NCBI GenBank assembly: GCA_037384225.1
Contig: JARROD010000038.1
Location: forward strand, 1 to 35,062
Length of the DNA stretch: 35,062 bases
DNA from: JARROD01 sp037384225
GTDB lineage: Bacteria; Pseudomonadota; Gammaproteobacteria; Pseudomonadales; Cellvibrionaceae
Direction: 5' to 3'
Part shown: positions 15,601 to 22,461 of the stretch, in pieces
Position numbering within the stretch: position 1 is the first letter of the stretch
Layout: every line of letters begins with the position of its first letter
Position numbers and translations under genes: made by a program
Notes under the pieces: generated by a model
What the model was told of the DNA's origin: nothing
The model's database searches: none
What the model saw: only the letters and a program-made list of their open reading frames with translations

Positions 15601-15738
15601 TCCAGGGCCTGCCATGCAGCGTCGTCGCGCCCCCTCCAGGGCCTGCCATGCAGCGTCGTCGCGCCCCCTGCTATTAAAAGAAGGGGGAACAAAAATTGAC
15701 GCACTCTATACACCTAAATCTCAAACGCTTTGGGTATA
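15601..15738. mobile_element. Family B element, left-truncated copy with internal tandem duplication
   Basis: The right arm is at 15711-15738. The internal block matches the long copy at 13446-13656, but a 34-bp unit (15601-15634) is repeated exactly at 15635-15668. The left arm is missing. The element forms the 3' end of the PIN antitoxin gene. Confidence 0.8.
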
Positions 15739-15928
15739 GTTTCGCCTCATACACTACAAAATGTGTGAATGGAACTATTGGAAGTGAAAACAGGTAAGCC
15801 TCTCTCTCCGTAAGTGCTATCGTGACAAGCTCATCGAGCAACTTATTGACGCTGACATTTTGTTCTTCAGCCATTTCAGCTAATTTGTTGCGTTTATCAT
15901 CTGTTGTCCGATATGTGATTATTGCCAT
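15674..15928 (-). CDS. Ribbon-helix-helix-type antitoxin with its C-terminus replaced by a repeat element
   Basis: The N-terminal 45 residues (ITYRTTDDKRNKLAEMAEEQ, then VSVNKLLDELVTIAL) fit the CopG/HicB-like small antitoxins that bind DNA as ribbon-helix-helix dimers. They would repress the operon and bind the PIN toxin. A strong ribosome site, GGAGGTGAT, lies 3 nt before ATG 15928, inside the end of the toxin gene (32-nt overlap). The last 20 or so residues (YPKRLRFRCIECVNFCSPFF) are encoded by a family B element read in reverse, so the original C-terminus is lost. Whether the chimeric protein still neutralises the toxin is unknown. Confidence 0.72.
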   Translation of the reverse strand: MAIITYRTTDDKRNKLAEMAEEQNVSVNKLLDELVTIALTEREAYLFSLPIVPFTHFVVYEAKLYPKRLRFRCIECVNFCSPFF

Positions 15929-16349
15929 GTATCACCTCCAGGAATTTCTCCGGTGAAATAGAGCGAAAGCCAAATCGTAGTTCGCCTGACTCTAAATCTT
16001 TAATATTTTGCGTCACAATCCATTGAGCGTTGCTGGCGACAGCCAAATCCACCAAATGGTTATCGCCTTCATCTTTTAAATTTGGCCGCCACAAATAATG
16101 GATCTTTACCCAATTGCAAACACTCAAAAAACCATTCAATATTTCATCAATTTCTGCCGGCGTATATTTTGCTCTTAGTTGGATTTCGGGCCGGCTCATG
16201 ACATCTTCATACTCTTTAAACAATGCATACCCAATTTGTGGCTTGAGTTTATTCTCCAAGCACATCTCAAAGACCTTGAAACTGGCACTTTTCTGACTGG
16301 GACTCAGCAGTACATTCACAATGATATTAGTGTCTACAATGATTTTCAT
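15897..16349 (-). CDS. PIN-domain toxin (putative toxin-antitoxin ribonuclease)
   Basis: This 150-residue protein begins with the PIN signature MKIIVDTNIIVNVLLSP (Asp6). It also has an acidic residue in YEDVMSRPEI and the DEGDNHLVDLAVASNAQWIV core followed by TQNIKDLE. PIN toxins are Mg-dependent endoribonucleases that cleave tRNA or mRNA. It resembles the COG1569-type PIN family, with Asn in the TQN position as in part of the family. ATG 16349 has a weak AGG site. The toxin precedes its antitoxin, the reverse of the common order. A paired palindromic operator lies upstream. Confidence 0.82.
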   Translation of the reverse strand: MKIIVDTNIIVNVLLSPSQKSASFKVFEMCLENKLKPQIGYALFKEYEDVMSRPEIQLRAKYTPAEIDEILNGFLSVCNWVKIHYLWRPNLKDEGDNHLVDLAVASNAQWIVTQNIKDLESGELRFGFRSISPEKFLEVIHGNNHISDNR

Positions 16350-16357
16350 ACCTGAAT

Positions 16358-16400
16358 GCTATCATATAAGAATGCGTTTATGCTATCGCATATGATAGCA
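16358..16400. promoter_or_regulatory. Operator repeats upstream of the PIN toxin
   Basis: TGCTATC occurs at 16358-16364 and 16381-16387, and its inverse GATAGCA at 16394-16400. The last two form a palindrome around GCATAT. The cluster starts about 9 bp upstream of the toxin ATG, as expected for autorepression by the antitoxin. Confidence 0.6.
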
Positions 16401-16679
16401 TATATGGATATGCCGGTACACCAGGGGCCGATAAAGCGGTGACGAGTTCCCGCCCCGTCTGCGCTTTGCTCTTGAAACTTGTCTTAGAATGTGGATTCAA
16501 ATCCGGGCTTTTCTTTCAAGTGTGTTAGCGAACTGCCGAGGAATATTTAATTTTGCTGTGACTTAATTTGTATTTTGGTCATTTCTGCTGTTTTGAACCA
16601 TTCCCCTCTAGGTAGCGAGGTGAAGTTATGCAACGTAGATTTAAAATCTCTGTAAGCCCTGCTAAAAGCCAGTAGCACT
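16401..16679. other. Stretch with no recognised gene
   Basis: Between the PIN operator and the recombinase remnant I see no gene. A short in-frame segment starting with ATG at 16628 (MQRRFKISVSPAKSQ) is too short to support. Confidence 0.4.
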
Positions 16680-16882
16680 GAACCAAAACCTTTTCTACAC
16701 CCAGCGATGGCTCAAAGCTATCGAAAGAAAGTGAAAGAATTACGCGACGCATTAAATGTTGAAGCCACCAGAGGGGAGCGGCTGAATTGTTGCGGTCGCT
16801 GGTGGAAAAAATCGTTTTAACCCCCAAACCGGGACCGGAGGGGCTGAGGATAGACCTCTATGGCAATCTTGCCGGCATTCTT
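16680..16882 (+). pseudogene. C-terminal remnant of a large serine recombinase, frameshifted
   Basis: EPKPFLHPAMAQSYRKKVKE followed by LRDALNVEATRGE matches the coiled-coil part of phage/transposon-type large serine recombinases. After an apparent one-base loss near 16778 the frame shifts, and AELLRSLVEKIVLTPKPG then IDLYGNLAGIL continues the same domain. No catalytic domain is present upstream, so it is a dead fragment of an integrase that once moved DNA in or near this site. Confidence 0.78.
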
Positions 16883-17197
16883 AGGGTGGCAACCGAGGAT
16901 GACGCTCTATTACAACAGAGCCATATGTTGATAGAGCAGGTCCGAATGATCACCACCGACCGTGATGACCATTCCAACCCGTCTGTAAAGGTGGTAGCGG
17001 GGGCTGCGGACGAGATAGTTAACTTGCGCAAGCGGTTGAATATGTCCCGGCGGGTATTTGCAGCGATGTTGCGTACCAGCCCGCGCACTCTGGAGCGCTG
17101 GGAGCAGGACAAGGGCAAACCGGATCAAGGGAGTGCGACTTTACTCAAGCTGGTTGAGGCGCATCCTGAAACGTTGGAAATGATAGCATCTCTTTGA
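16787..17197 (+). CDS. Helix-turn-helix protein (antitoxin-like) in frame with recombinase remnant
   Basis: Residues from about 75 (ADEIVNLRKRLNMSRRVFAA, then MLRTSPRTLERWEQDKGKPD and a leucine-rich LLKLVEAHPETLEMIASL) form an XRE-type DNA-binding domain of the HigA/NadS antitoxin sort. The first 32 residues are the serine recombinase tail described separately. Translation may begin at ATG 16925 (91 residues), although no good ribosome site precedes either start. The neighbouring toxin expected for a type II antitoxin is not visible. A family B half-element begins at the base after the TGA stop. Confidence 0.62.
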   Translation: MLRSLVEKIVLTPKPGPEGLRIDLYGNLAGILRVATEDDALLQQSHMLIEQVRMITTDRDDHSNPSVKVVAGAADEIVNLRKRLNMSRRVFAAMLRTSPRTLERWEQDKGKPDQGSATLLKLVEAHPETLEMIASL

Positions 17198-17236
17198 CGT
17201 GCTCTGTGCACCTAAATCTCAAACGCTTTGGGTATA
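17198..17236. mobile_element. Family B element, right end only
   Basis: CGTGCTCTGTGCACC followed by the 28-bp right arm (17209-17236) is identical to the right side of the 99-bp element. The left half is missing. It abuts the stop codon of the HTH gene. Confidence 0.8.
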
Positions 17237-17249
17237 TAAGGGGAGCTTA

Positions 17250-17306
17250 AAAGAAAATCTGCCCCAGGCCCTGAAGTCAACTGGTATTGACTCGGACCTG
17301 AGGCAG
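17250..17306 (-). terminator. Rho-independent terminator of the tRNA-fMet gene
   Basis: Read on the minus strand, CTGCCTCAGGTCC pairs with GGGCCTGGGGCAG around an inner GTCAA/TTGAC stem, followed by ATTTTCTTTT. It lies 7-60 nt after the CCA end of the tRNA. Confidence 0.75.
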
Positions 17307-17312
17307 GAAATT

Positions 17313-17389
<77 letters not shown>

Positions 17390-17569
17390 TTCGCAACTTG
17401 GTTTGGTCTGTGACCTCAACCAAGGCTGCGCATTATAGGGGGGGAGCTATCTCGGGTCAAGGCTAACCGGAAAATAATTTATCTTTATTTATCAACGATT
17501 TAACTGGTTATAAATAGTACAGCGGGTTCACAGTGAAAAAGTTTCTCCTTTATTTGTAAATAATCCCCT

Positions 17570-18184
17570 TTAAAACAGCCCCAATTCCAACTTTGCCACT
17601 TCGCTTAGGTTCTCCCGTGACCAGGGCGGATCGAACACAATGTCCACCTCCACAGCCCGCACATTAGGCACCAGGCTGACCCGCCGTACCACTTCCTGTT
17701 TCAACACTTCCCCCATACCGCAAAAAGGTGAGGTGAGGGTCATAGTGAGGTTGACCTTACCGGGATCGCCAACCCCAATCTCCAGTCGATAGATCAAGCC
17801 AAGGTCGAGAATGTTGACGGGAATTTCCGGGTCGTAAACTGTTTTCAACGCTATTTCCACGGCGGCCCTGGAAATAGCATCGTTTTCCGGGGGAGGGAAT
17901 GACAGCGCCAGCGGTTCTTTGCCCAGGGCGTCGGCATCCACCGCATCTATACGCCAAAGGTTATCGGCGTATTCAACACTGTAACTGCCGCCCAGCGCCT
18001 GAATGATAGTCACTTCGCTGCCGACGGCGAGGACGCCGGGCTCTCCTTCGGGAACTTTCAATGCCTGGCAGTCGCGCGTGAGCGTCACCTGTTCACGTTT
18101 GCGCCGTTGGGTCTTCAAGGGTAAAGGATTCGCCGCATCCGCAGTAAGATCGCGCGTTGGGATTTTGGATTTGGAGTTGCTCAT
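17570..18184 (-). CDS. sufT: SufT, DUF59-family Fe-S assembly factor
   Basis: SufT assists maturation of iron-sulfur proteins. The 204-residue product has the two-part layout of SufT proteins: an N-terminal beta region (TLTRDCQALKVPEGEPGVLA, TIIQALGGSYSVEY) and a C-terminal MIP18/DUF59 domain (VYDPEIPVNILDLGLIYRLE, TSPFCGMGEVLKQEV, DPPWSRENLSEVAKLELGL). ATG 18184 has a fine ribosome site, GAGGGG, but this makes it overlap sufA by 92 nt and adds about 32 residues that I would not expect in the family. A GTG at 18088, 5 nt after the sufA stop, would give the standard length. It is the last gene of the suf operon, before tRNA-fMet. Confidence 0.88.
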   Translation of the reverse strand: MSNSKSKIPTRDLTADAANPLPLKTQRRKREQVTLTRDCQALKVPEGEPGVLAVGSEVTIIQALGGSYSVEYADNLWRIDAVDADALGKEPLALSFPPPENDAISRAAVEIALKTVYDPEIPVNILDLGLIYRLEIGVGDPGKVNLTMTLTSPFCGMGEVLKQEVVRRVSLVPNVRAVEVDIVFDPPWSRENLSEVAKLELGLF

Positions 18185-18494
18185 TGATCCCCTCTTTGAC
18201 TAAATCCAGTTTACAGCCGGAAAACATGGGTAGATGATGGGGGGCGATAACCAGGCGTAGGTCGTCGTCAATGTCGATAACCGTGTCTTCATCGCCAATG
18301 GTATTGCTGTAACTGACATCATATTTGTAACCCGAGCAACCGCTTTTTTGGGTTGCCAGGCGAATGGCGGCAATATGTGGTTGGGCCGCAAGCTGCCGTT
18401 TCAAGTGTTTGATGGCGGCGCTGCTCAGGGTGACTATGTCTCTCTGATGTTGAGATGGCTGATGATGCTGTTGCTCGAAAATTTTAACACTCAT
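18093..18494 (-). CDS. sufA: SufA / IscA-like A-type Fe-S carrier
   Basis: A-type carrier of the HesB/IscA family that takes Fe-S clusters from the SufBCD scaffold to target proteins. At 133 residues it has the three invariant cysteines: Cys53 (KSGCSGYKYDV), Cys118 and Cys120 (SYCGCGESF). ATG 18494 overlaps the sufU stop (ATGA); the frame is open further upstream, but those codons lie inside sufU. The His/Gln-rich N-terminus (EQQHHQPSQHQ) is unusual. The 3' end overlaps the annotated sufT start. Confidence 0.92.
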   Translation of the reverse strand: MSVKIFEQQHHQPSQHQRDIVTLSSAAIKHLKRQLAAQPHIAAIRLATQKSGCSGYKYDVSYSNTIGDEDTVIDIDDDLRLVIAPHHLPMFSGCKLDLVKEGINEQLQIQNPNARSYCGCGESFTLEDPTAQT

Positions 18495-18910
18495 AGATAA
18501 TGGGCCAGTGCGTGCCAGGCAAGGGTGGCGCACTTGATTCGCGTGGGAAAGCCACGCACGCCCGATAAAACATCGAGCCGGCCCAAGGTGCTGGAAGGGT
18601 CACTTTCCCGACCGGTGACCTTGTCCAGAAACTGCCGGTACAGGGTCTCGGCGTCGGCGCGGGATTTATGTTTGGTTTCCTGGCTCATCAACGAAGCCGA
18701 GGCCATGCAGATAGCGCAGCCCTTACCGGTGAAATGAATATCCTCCACCGCTTCATCGCTGAGCGTGCCGTAAACCACAATGTGATCGCCGCACAGGGGG
18801 TTGTAGGCATCCACACTGTGGGTATAGGCATCCGGTTTGCCAAAATTGCGCGGTTGTTTGCCGTGGTCGAGTATCAGTTCCTGATAAAGCGCCCGCAAAT
18901 CACTGTCCAC
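18491..18910 (-). CDS. sufU: SufU, IscU-like zinc-dependent sulfurtransfer protein
   Basis: In SUF systems without SufE, SufU accepts the persulfide sulfur from SufS. The 139-residue protein has NPLCGDH (Cys40, Asp42), GKGCAICMASASLM (Cys65, Cys68) and RIKCATLAW (Cys127). A stretch of about 20 residues between helices (DAETLYRQFLDKVTGRESD) distinguishes SufU from IscU. The start is GTG 18910 with GGAGG at proper spacing, 11 nt inside the sufS end. No SufE gene is present, in keeping with the SufU role. Confidence 0.92.
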   Translation of the reverse strand: MDSDLRALYQELILDHGKQPRNFGKPDAYTHSVDAYNPLCGDHIVVYGTLSDEAVEDIHFTGKGCAICMASASLMSQETKHKSRADAETLYRQFLDKVTGRESDPSSTLGRLDVLSGVRGFPTRIKCATLAWHALAHYL

Positions 18911-20135
18911 AGAAAAACCTCCTGCATGCCTGTACGGCGTTCAGTAACCGATCCACATCGTCAAGGGTATTGTAAATTGCAAAAGAGGCCCTCACCGTGG
19001 CGGGGACACCGTAAAAATCCATGACCGGCATTGCACAGTGATGGCCGGCGCGTACGGCGATACCTTCGTGATCCAAAAATGTACCCAGGTCATGGGGGTG
19101 AATGTCGTCCATCGTAAAGCTCACCAGAGAGGTTTTGTCTGCCGCAGTGCCGATCAGTCGCACACCCTCGATGCTGTCCAGGCCTTCGGTGGCGGCGTCC
19201 AGCAACTGTTGCTCCAACTGGCGCCGCTGCGGCCAATCCCACTGACTGAAAAAATCGATAGCCGCCCCCAGACCGATGCAGCCGGCGATGTGAGGTGTGC
19301 CGGCTTCAAAGCGGCTGGGCAAGGGAGCGTATTGCGTTTTTGCAAAGGTCACTTTGCGGATCATGTCACCGCCGCCCTGGTAGACCGGCAGTTGTTCCAG
19401 CCAGCGGCGTTTGCCGTAGAGTACGCCTATACCGGTGGGACCGTAGAGTTTATGGCCGGAAAAAACGTAAAAATCCGCATCCAGTTGTTGTACATCCACC
19501 GGCAGATGGGCGACAGCCTGGGCGCCGTCGACCAGTACGGCGATCGGCGAATAGCGTCGGGCGAGGGAGATCATGGCGGGCAGCGGGTTGACCGTGCCGA
19601 GGGCATTGGATACGTGGCCCACCGCCAGCAAGCGGGTTCGCTCGCTGAGTTTGGCCTTGAAATCATTCATATCGACTTCGCCCGCCCGGGTGATGGCCGC
19701 TACCTGCAGGCGTGCACCGCTGCGCTCGCAAGCCAGTTGCCAGGGCACGATATTGGAGTGGTGTTCCATAGCGGTAATCAGCACTTCATCGCCGGGCTTG
19801 AGAAATTGCAAGGCAAAGCCATGGGCCACCAGGTTGATGCTCTCGGTGGTTCCGCGGGTGAAAATAATTTCGGCGCTCTCCGCGGCGTTGATAAAGCGCT
19901 GAATTTTCCCCCGTGCCGCTTCCATGGCCTCGGTGGCCCGTTCGCTCAGCGCGTGCAGGCCGCGGTGAACGTTGGCGTTGTCGCGGCGGTAATAATCGTT
20001 AAGCGCTTCGATAACCGCGTTGGGTTTTTGCGCGGTGGCGGCATTGTCCAGGTACACCAGTGGCTTGCCGTGAACCTGTTGTGATAATAGCGGAAACAGG
20101 GTGCGAACACTGTTTAGGGGCAGAGTCTCGGTCAT
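18900..20135 (-). CDS. sufS: SufS, cysteine desulfurase (group II)
   Basis: A PLP enzyme that removes sulfur from cysteine and supplies it as persulfide to SufU. It has 411 residues, the full family length. The PLP lysine is Lys229 in FSGHKLYGPTG, with TRGTTESINLVAH and VDGAQAVAH contacting the cofactor. The catalytic cysteine is Cys367 in RAGHHCAMP, and a short loop before it is typical of group II enzymes. ATG 20135 follows GAGGAG at 9 nt and overlaps the end of sufD by 4 nt. Confidence 0.97.
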   Translation of the reverse strand: MTETLPLNSVRTLFPLLSQQVHGKPLVYLDNAATAQKPNAVIEALNDYYRRDNANVHRGLHALSERATEAMEAARGKIQRFINAAESAEIIFTRGTTESINLVAHGFALQFLKPGDEVLITAMEHHSNIVPWQLACERSGARLQVAAITRAGEVDMNDFKAKLSERTRLLAVGHVSNALGTVNPLPAMISLARRYSPIAVLVDGAQAVAHLPVDVQQLDADFYVFSGHKLYGPTGIGVLYGKRRWLEQLPVYQGGGDMIRKVTFAKTQYAPLPSRFEAGTPHIAGCIGLGAAIDFFSQWDWPQRRQLEQQLLDAATEGLDSIEGVRLIGTAADKTSLVSFTMDDIHPHDLGTFLDHEGIAVRAGHHCAMPVMDFYGVPATVRASFAIYNTLDDVDRLLNAVQACRRFFCGQ

Positions 20136-21595
20136 TCAAACGTGCTCCTCTCTGTCGTCTCGTCAGCGGCGCTTTCTCTGGCGTTTTTTACGCTCGGGGA
20201 CGCTTCGCTCTCAAGGGTTTGCAGGCCGTCGGCCAGTAATTGTCGGCAGTAATCGTCAAACGCGCTGTCGCCGCTGTGGTGCCAGATATTTTTGAGAAAA
20301 CCGTGGAGCAGCAGATGGCGAGCCTCCCGCAGGCCGATGCCGCGTGAGCGCAGATAAAACAAGGCCTGTTCATCCAACTGCCCAATACTGGCTCCGTGGC
20401 TGCACTGCACGTCGTCGGCATAGATTTCCAGTTCCGGTTTGGTGTGGATTTGCGCCTGTTCGGAGAGCAGCAGGTTGCGACTTTGAAATTCCGCGGCATT
20501 GTCGCGCGTCTCTCGGGCGATATGGATCAAGCCATTGCTAACCATGGTGCCGCTGCCGGCGGCCAGACTGTGCAGTTGCGCATCGCTCTGGCCGCGATCG
20601 CAAAGATGCCGCAGAATCAGTTGGTAGTCGCAGTGATGCTTGCCTGTGACCCAGGCACAGCCCTTGACACGGCTGCCGGCGCCGTTGCCTGTCTGTTCTA
20701 TATTCAGCGTATTGCGCACAGCGCCGCCGCCGGTGGTCAGGACCTGCACGTCGCACTGGCTGTCGCTGTGCTGTTCGATGCCGAGATAGCCGATATGCCT
20801 ACTCCTGTCGGCATCGTTATTGAGGCGGTAGTAGTTGAGTCTGGCATTGCGGTTGAGCACTATATCGCTGCGATTCAGGCAGGCATAGTTATTGTGGGAG
20901 GCGCAGTTGTTGTCGGAGGTGTAGTTGATGCCCGAGGTATAGTTGTTGTCGGCGCCCGCAAAGTGTTCAATCACCGTGGCGTTGGTGTTTTCCTCCAGCC
21001 ACATAAGTAGCGCCGGCAGAGTCAGCCGTTCCTGTTCGGCGCGGTACCAGATATGGATAGGCTGGTGCAGTTCGGTGCTGATACGCAACAGGGCGGGCTC
21101 GGAAGAAAAGGCCGTGACCAGGTTGGCGAGAGGGTCGACCTGACGTGTCTGCGTTTGCAGCCAGACGATAGCCGGGGCATTTTCGTCGCCTTTGAATGCG
21201 GCCTGCGGCAGCAACTCAACCCCATTGGGCAGATCTCCGCTCGCAGAAAAAACACCATTGCAGCAGCGGATATGGCAGCCCGGCAACAGCGTTTGCTGTA
21301 TTGGCGCTTCATCTGCCGTTGTGATTTCTCCAGCGGTACTGGAGAGCGAGTTTGTTTCCGCCTCCTTTTGCGGTTGGAGAGGGGACTGGGGCAGTGGTCT
21401 GGCGAGTATATCCTCCAGCCACGACTGAATCGGCGTATGGCGCCAGGACTCCCAGGCGTGGTCGGGCAGGCCCCGGTTCATTACCGCCGTCAATGCCCGG
21501 GTGCGGACCCCGGCCAACCAGTCGGGCAGGTCACTGAAGTCAAGTTGTTGAAACCGGGCTTGAATGATGTCGAGTTTTGGCGTCTGAGTTGTCAT
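20132..21595 (-). CDS. sufD: SufD, scaffold subunit of the SufBC2D complex
   Basis: SufD pairs with SufB and SufC in the ATP-driven scaffold on which Fe-S clusters are built. The gene gives 487 residues from ATG 21595; the frame is open to 21736, but the extra 47 codons lie inside sufC and are rejected. The beta-helix core is recognisable (IEQHSDSQCDVQVLTTGGGA, HIARETRDNAAEFQSRNLLL, ADDVQCSHGASIGQLDEQAL, YLRSRGIGLREARHLLLHGF). Near residues 210-240 is an Asn-rich insertion made of repeated NNY/NYTS units. The C-terminal 25 residues are a Ser/Glu-rich extension. It overlaps sufS by 4 nt. Confidence 0.93.
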   Translation of the reverse strand: MTTQTPKLDIIQARFQQLDFSDLPDWLAGVRTRALTAVMNRGLPDHAWESWRHTPIQSWLEDILARPLPQSPLQPQKEAETNSLSSTAGEITTADEAPIQQTLLPGCHIRCCNGVFSASGDLPNGVELLPQAAFKGDENAPAIVWLQTQTRQVDPLANLVTAFSSEPALLRISTELHQPIHIWYRAEQERLTLPALLMWLEENTNATVIEHFAGADNNYTSGINYTSDNNCASHNNYACLNRSDIVLNRNARLNYYRLNNDADRSRHIGYLGIEQHSDSQCDVQVLTTGGGAVRNTLNIEQTGNGAGSRVKGCAWVTGKHHCDYQLILRHLCDRGQSDAQLHSLAAGSGTMVSNGLIHIARETRDNAAEFQSRNLLLSEQAQIHTKPELEIYADDVQCSHGASIGQLDEQALFYLRSRGIGLREARHLLLHGFLKNIWHHSGDSAFDDYCRQLLADGLQTLESEASPSVKNARESAADETTERSTFE

Positions 21596-21623
21596 CAGGG
21601 ATGTGTTTCCTCTCCTTTTAGCA

Positions 21624-22364
21624 TCAAGCGGCGAGGTGCTGATAGCCTTTTTGTTCAACTTCCAGCGCCAGCTCCGGGCCGCCACTGGCAACAATTTTGC
21701 CCCGGGCGAGAATATGAACCACGTCCGGCTTGACATAGTTCAACAGCCGTTGGTAGTGGGTGATTAACAGGAAGCCGCGTTGCGGCGCGCGCATATGGTT
21801 GATGCCGTCGGCTACTGTTTTCAGCGCGTCCACGTCCAGCCCGGAGTCGGTTTCGTCTAATACGCAAAGGGCGGGTTCGAGCAATAACATTTGCAGAATT
21901 TCGTTGCGCTTTTTCTCTCCTCCGGAAAAACCGTCGTTGACCGCCCGCTGCAAAAATGCCGGATTCAAATCCACCAGTGGTAACAGTTCCCGGACTTTTT
22001 CCAGCAGTTGCATGGCGTCCAGCGGTTCCTCGCCGCAGGCTTCGCGCTGCGCATTCAACGCGGCCTTGAGGAATTGCACGTTACTGACGCCGGGAATCGA
22101 TACTGGGTATTGAAAGCCGAGAAAGACGCCCAGGCGGGCGCGTTCCTCCGGTTCCAGCTCCAGCAGATTGCGCTGCTTAAACAAGACTTGTCCGCGCTCA
22201 ACCCGGTATTGTGGATCTCCGCTCAGGGTACGGGTAAGAACACTTTTGCCCGAACCATTAGGGCCCATAATGGCATGCACTTCGCCCGCGTTTACGGTCA
22301 GGTTGATGCCTTTGAGAATAGTCTTGTCATCCACCGAAACCGCCAGGTCCCGAATTTGTAACAT
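21624..22364 (-). CDS. sufC: SufC, ATPase subunit of the SufBC2D complex
   Basis: An ABC-type ATPase that drives conformational change in the SufB-SufD scaffold. At 246 residues it has the Walker A motif GPNGSGKS (34-41), the SufC-specific LGFQYPVSIPGVSN, the signature FSGGEKKR, the Walker B CVLDETDSGLDVDAL and the switch histidine in LLITHYQRLL. ATG 22364 follows GGAG. It lies 97 bp after sufB and 28 bp before sufD. Confidence 0.97.
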   Translation of the reverse strand: MLQIRDLAVSVDDKTILKGINLTVNAGEVHAIMGPNGSGKSVLTRTLSGDPQYRVERGQVLFKQRNLLELEPEERARLGVFLGFQYPVSIPGVSNVQFLKAALNAQREACGEEPLDAMQLLEKVRELLPLVDLNPAFLQRAVNDGFSGGEKKRNEILQMLLLEPALCVLDETDSGLDVDALKTVADGINHMRAPQRGFLLITHYQRLLNYVKPDVVHILARGKIVASGGPELALEVEQKGYQHLAA

Positions 22365-22461
22365 GGTTTATTTACTCCGTTTATCGTGGCTTGGTCACGT
22401 CTATTGATTGTAATTATGTCTATCTAAATGGGGCGTCAGGCTGTAGCAGCTGTTGAGCCGG

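Noticed and set aside
16485..16515. GGATTCAAATCC as part of a tRNA
   Set aside because: It resembles a T-arm, but no acceptor, D or anticodon arm surrounds it.
21596..21736. Longer N-terminus of SufD
   Set aside because: The extra 47 codons are sufC sequence in another frame and do not resemble SufD.
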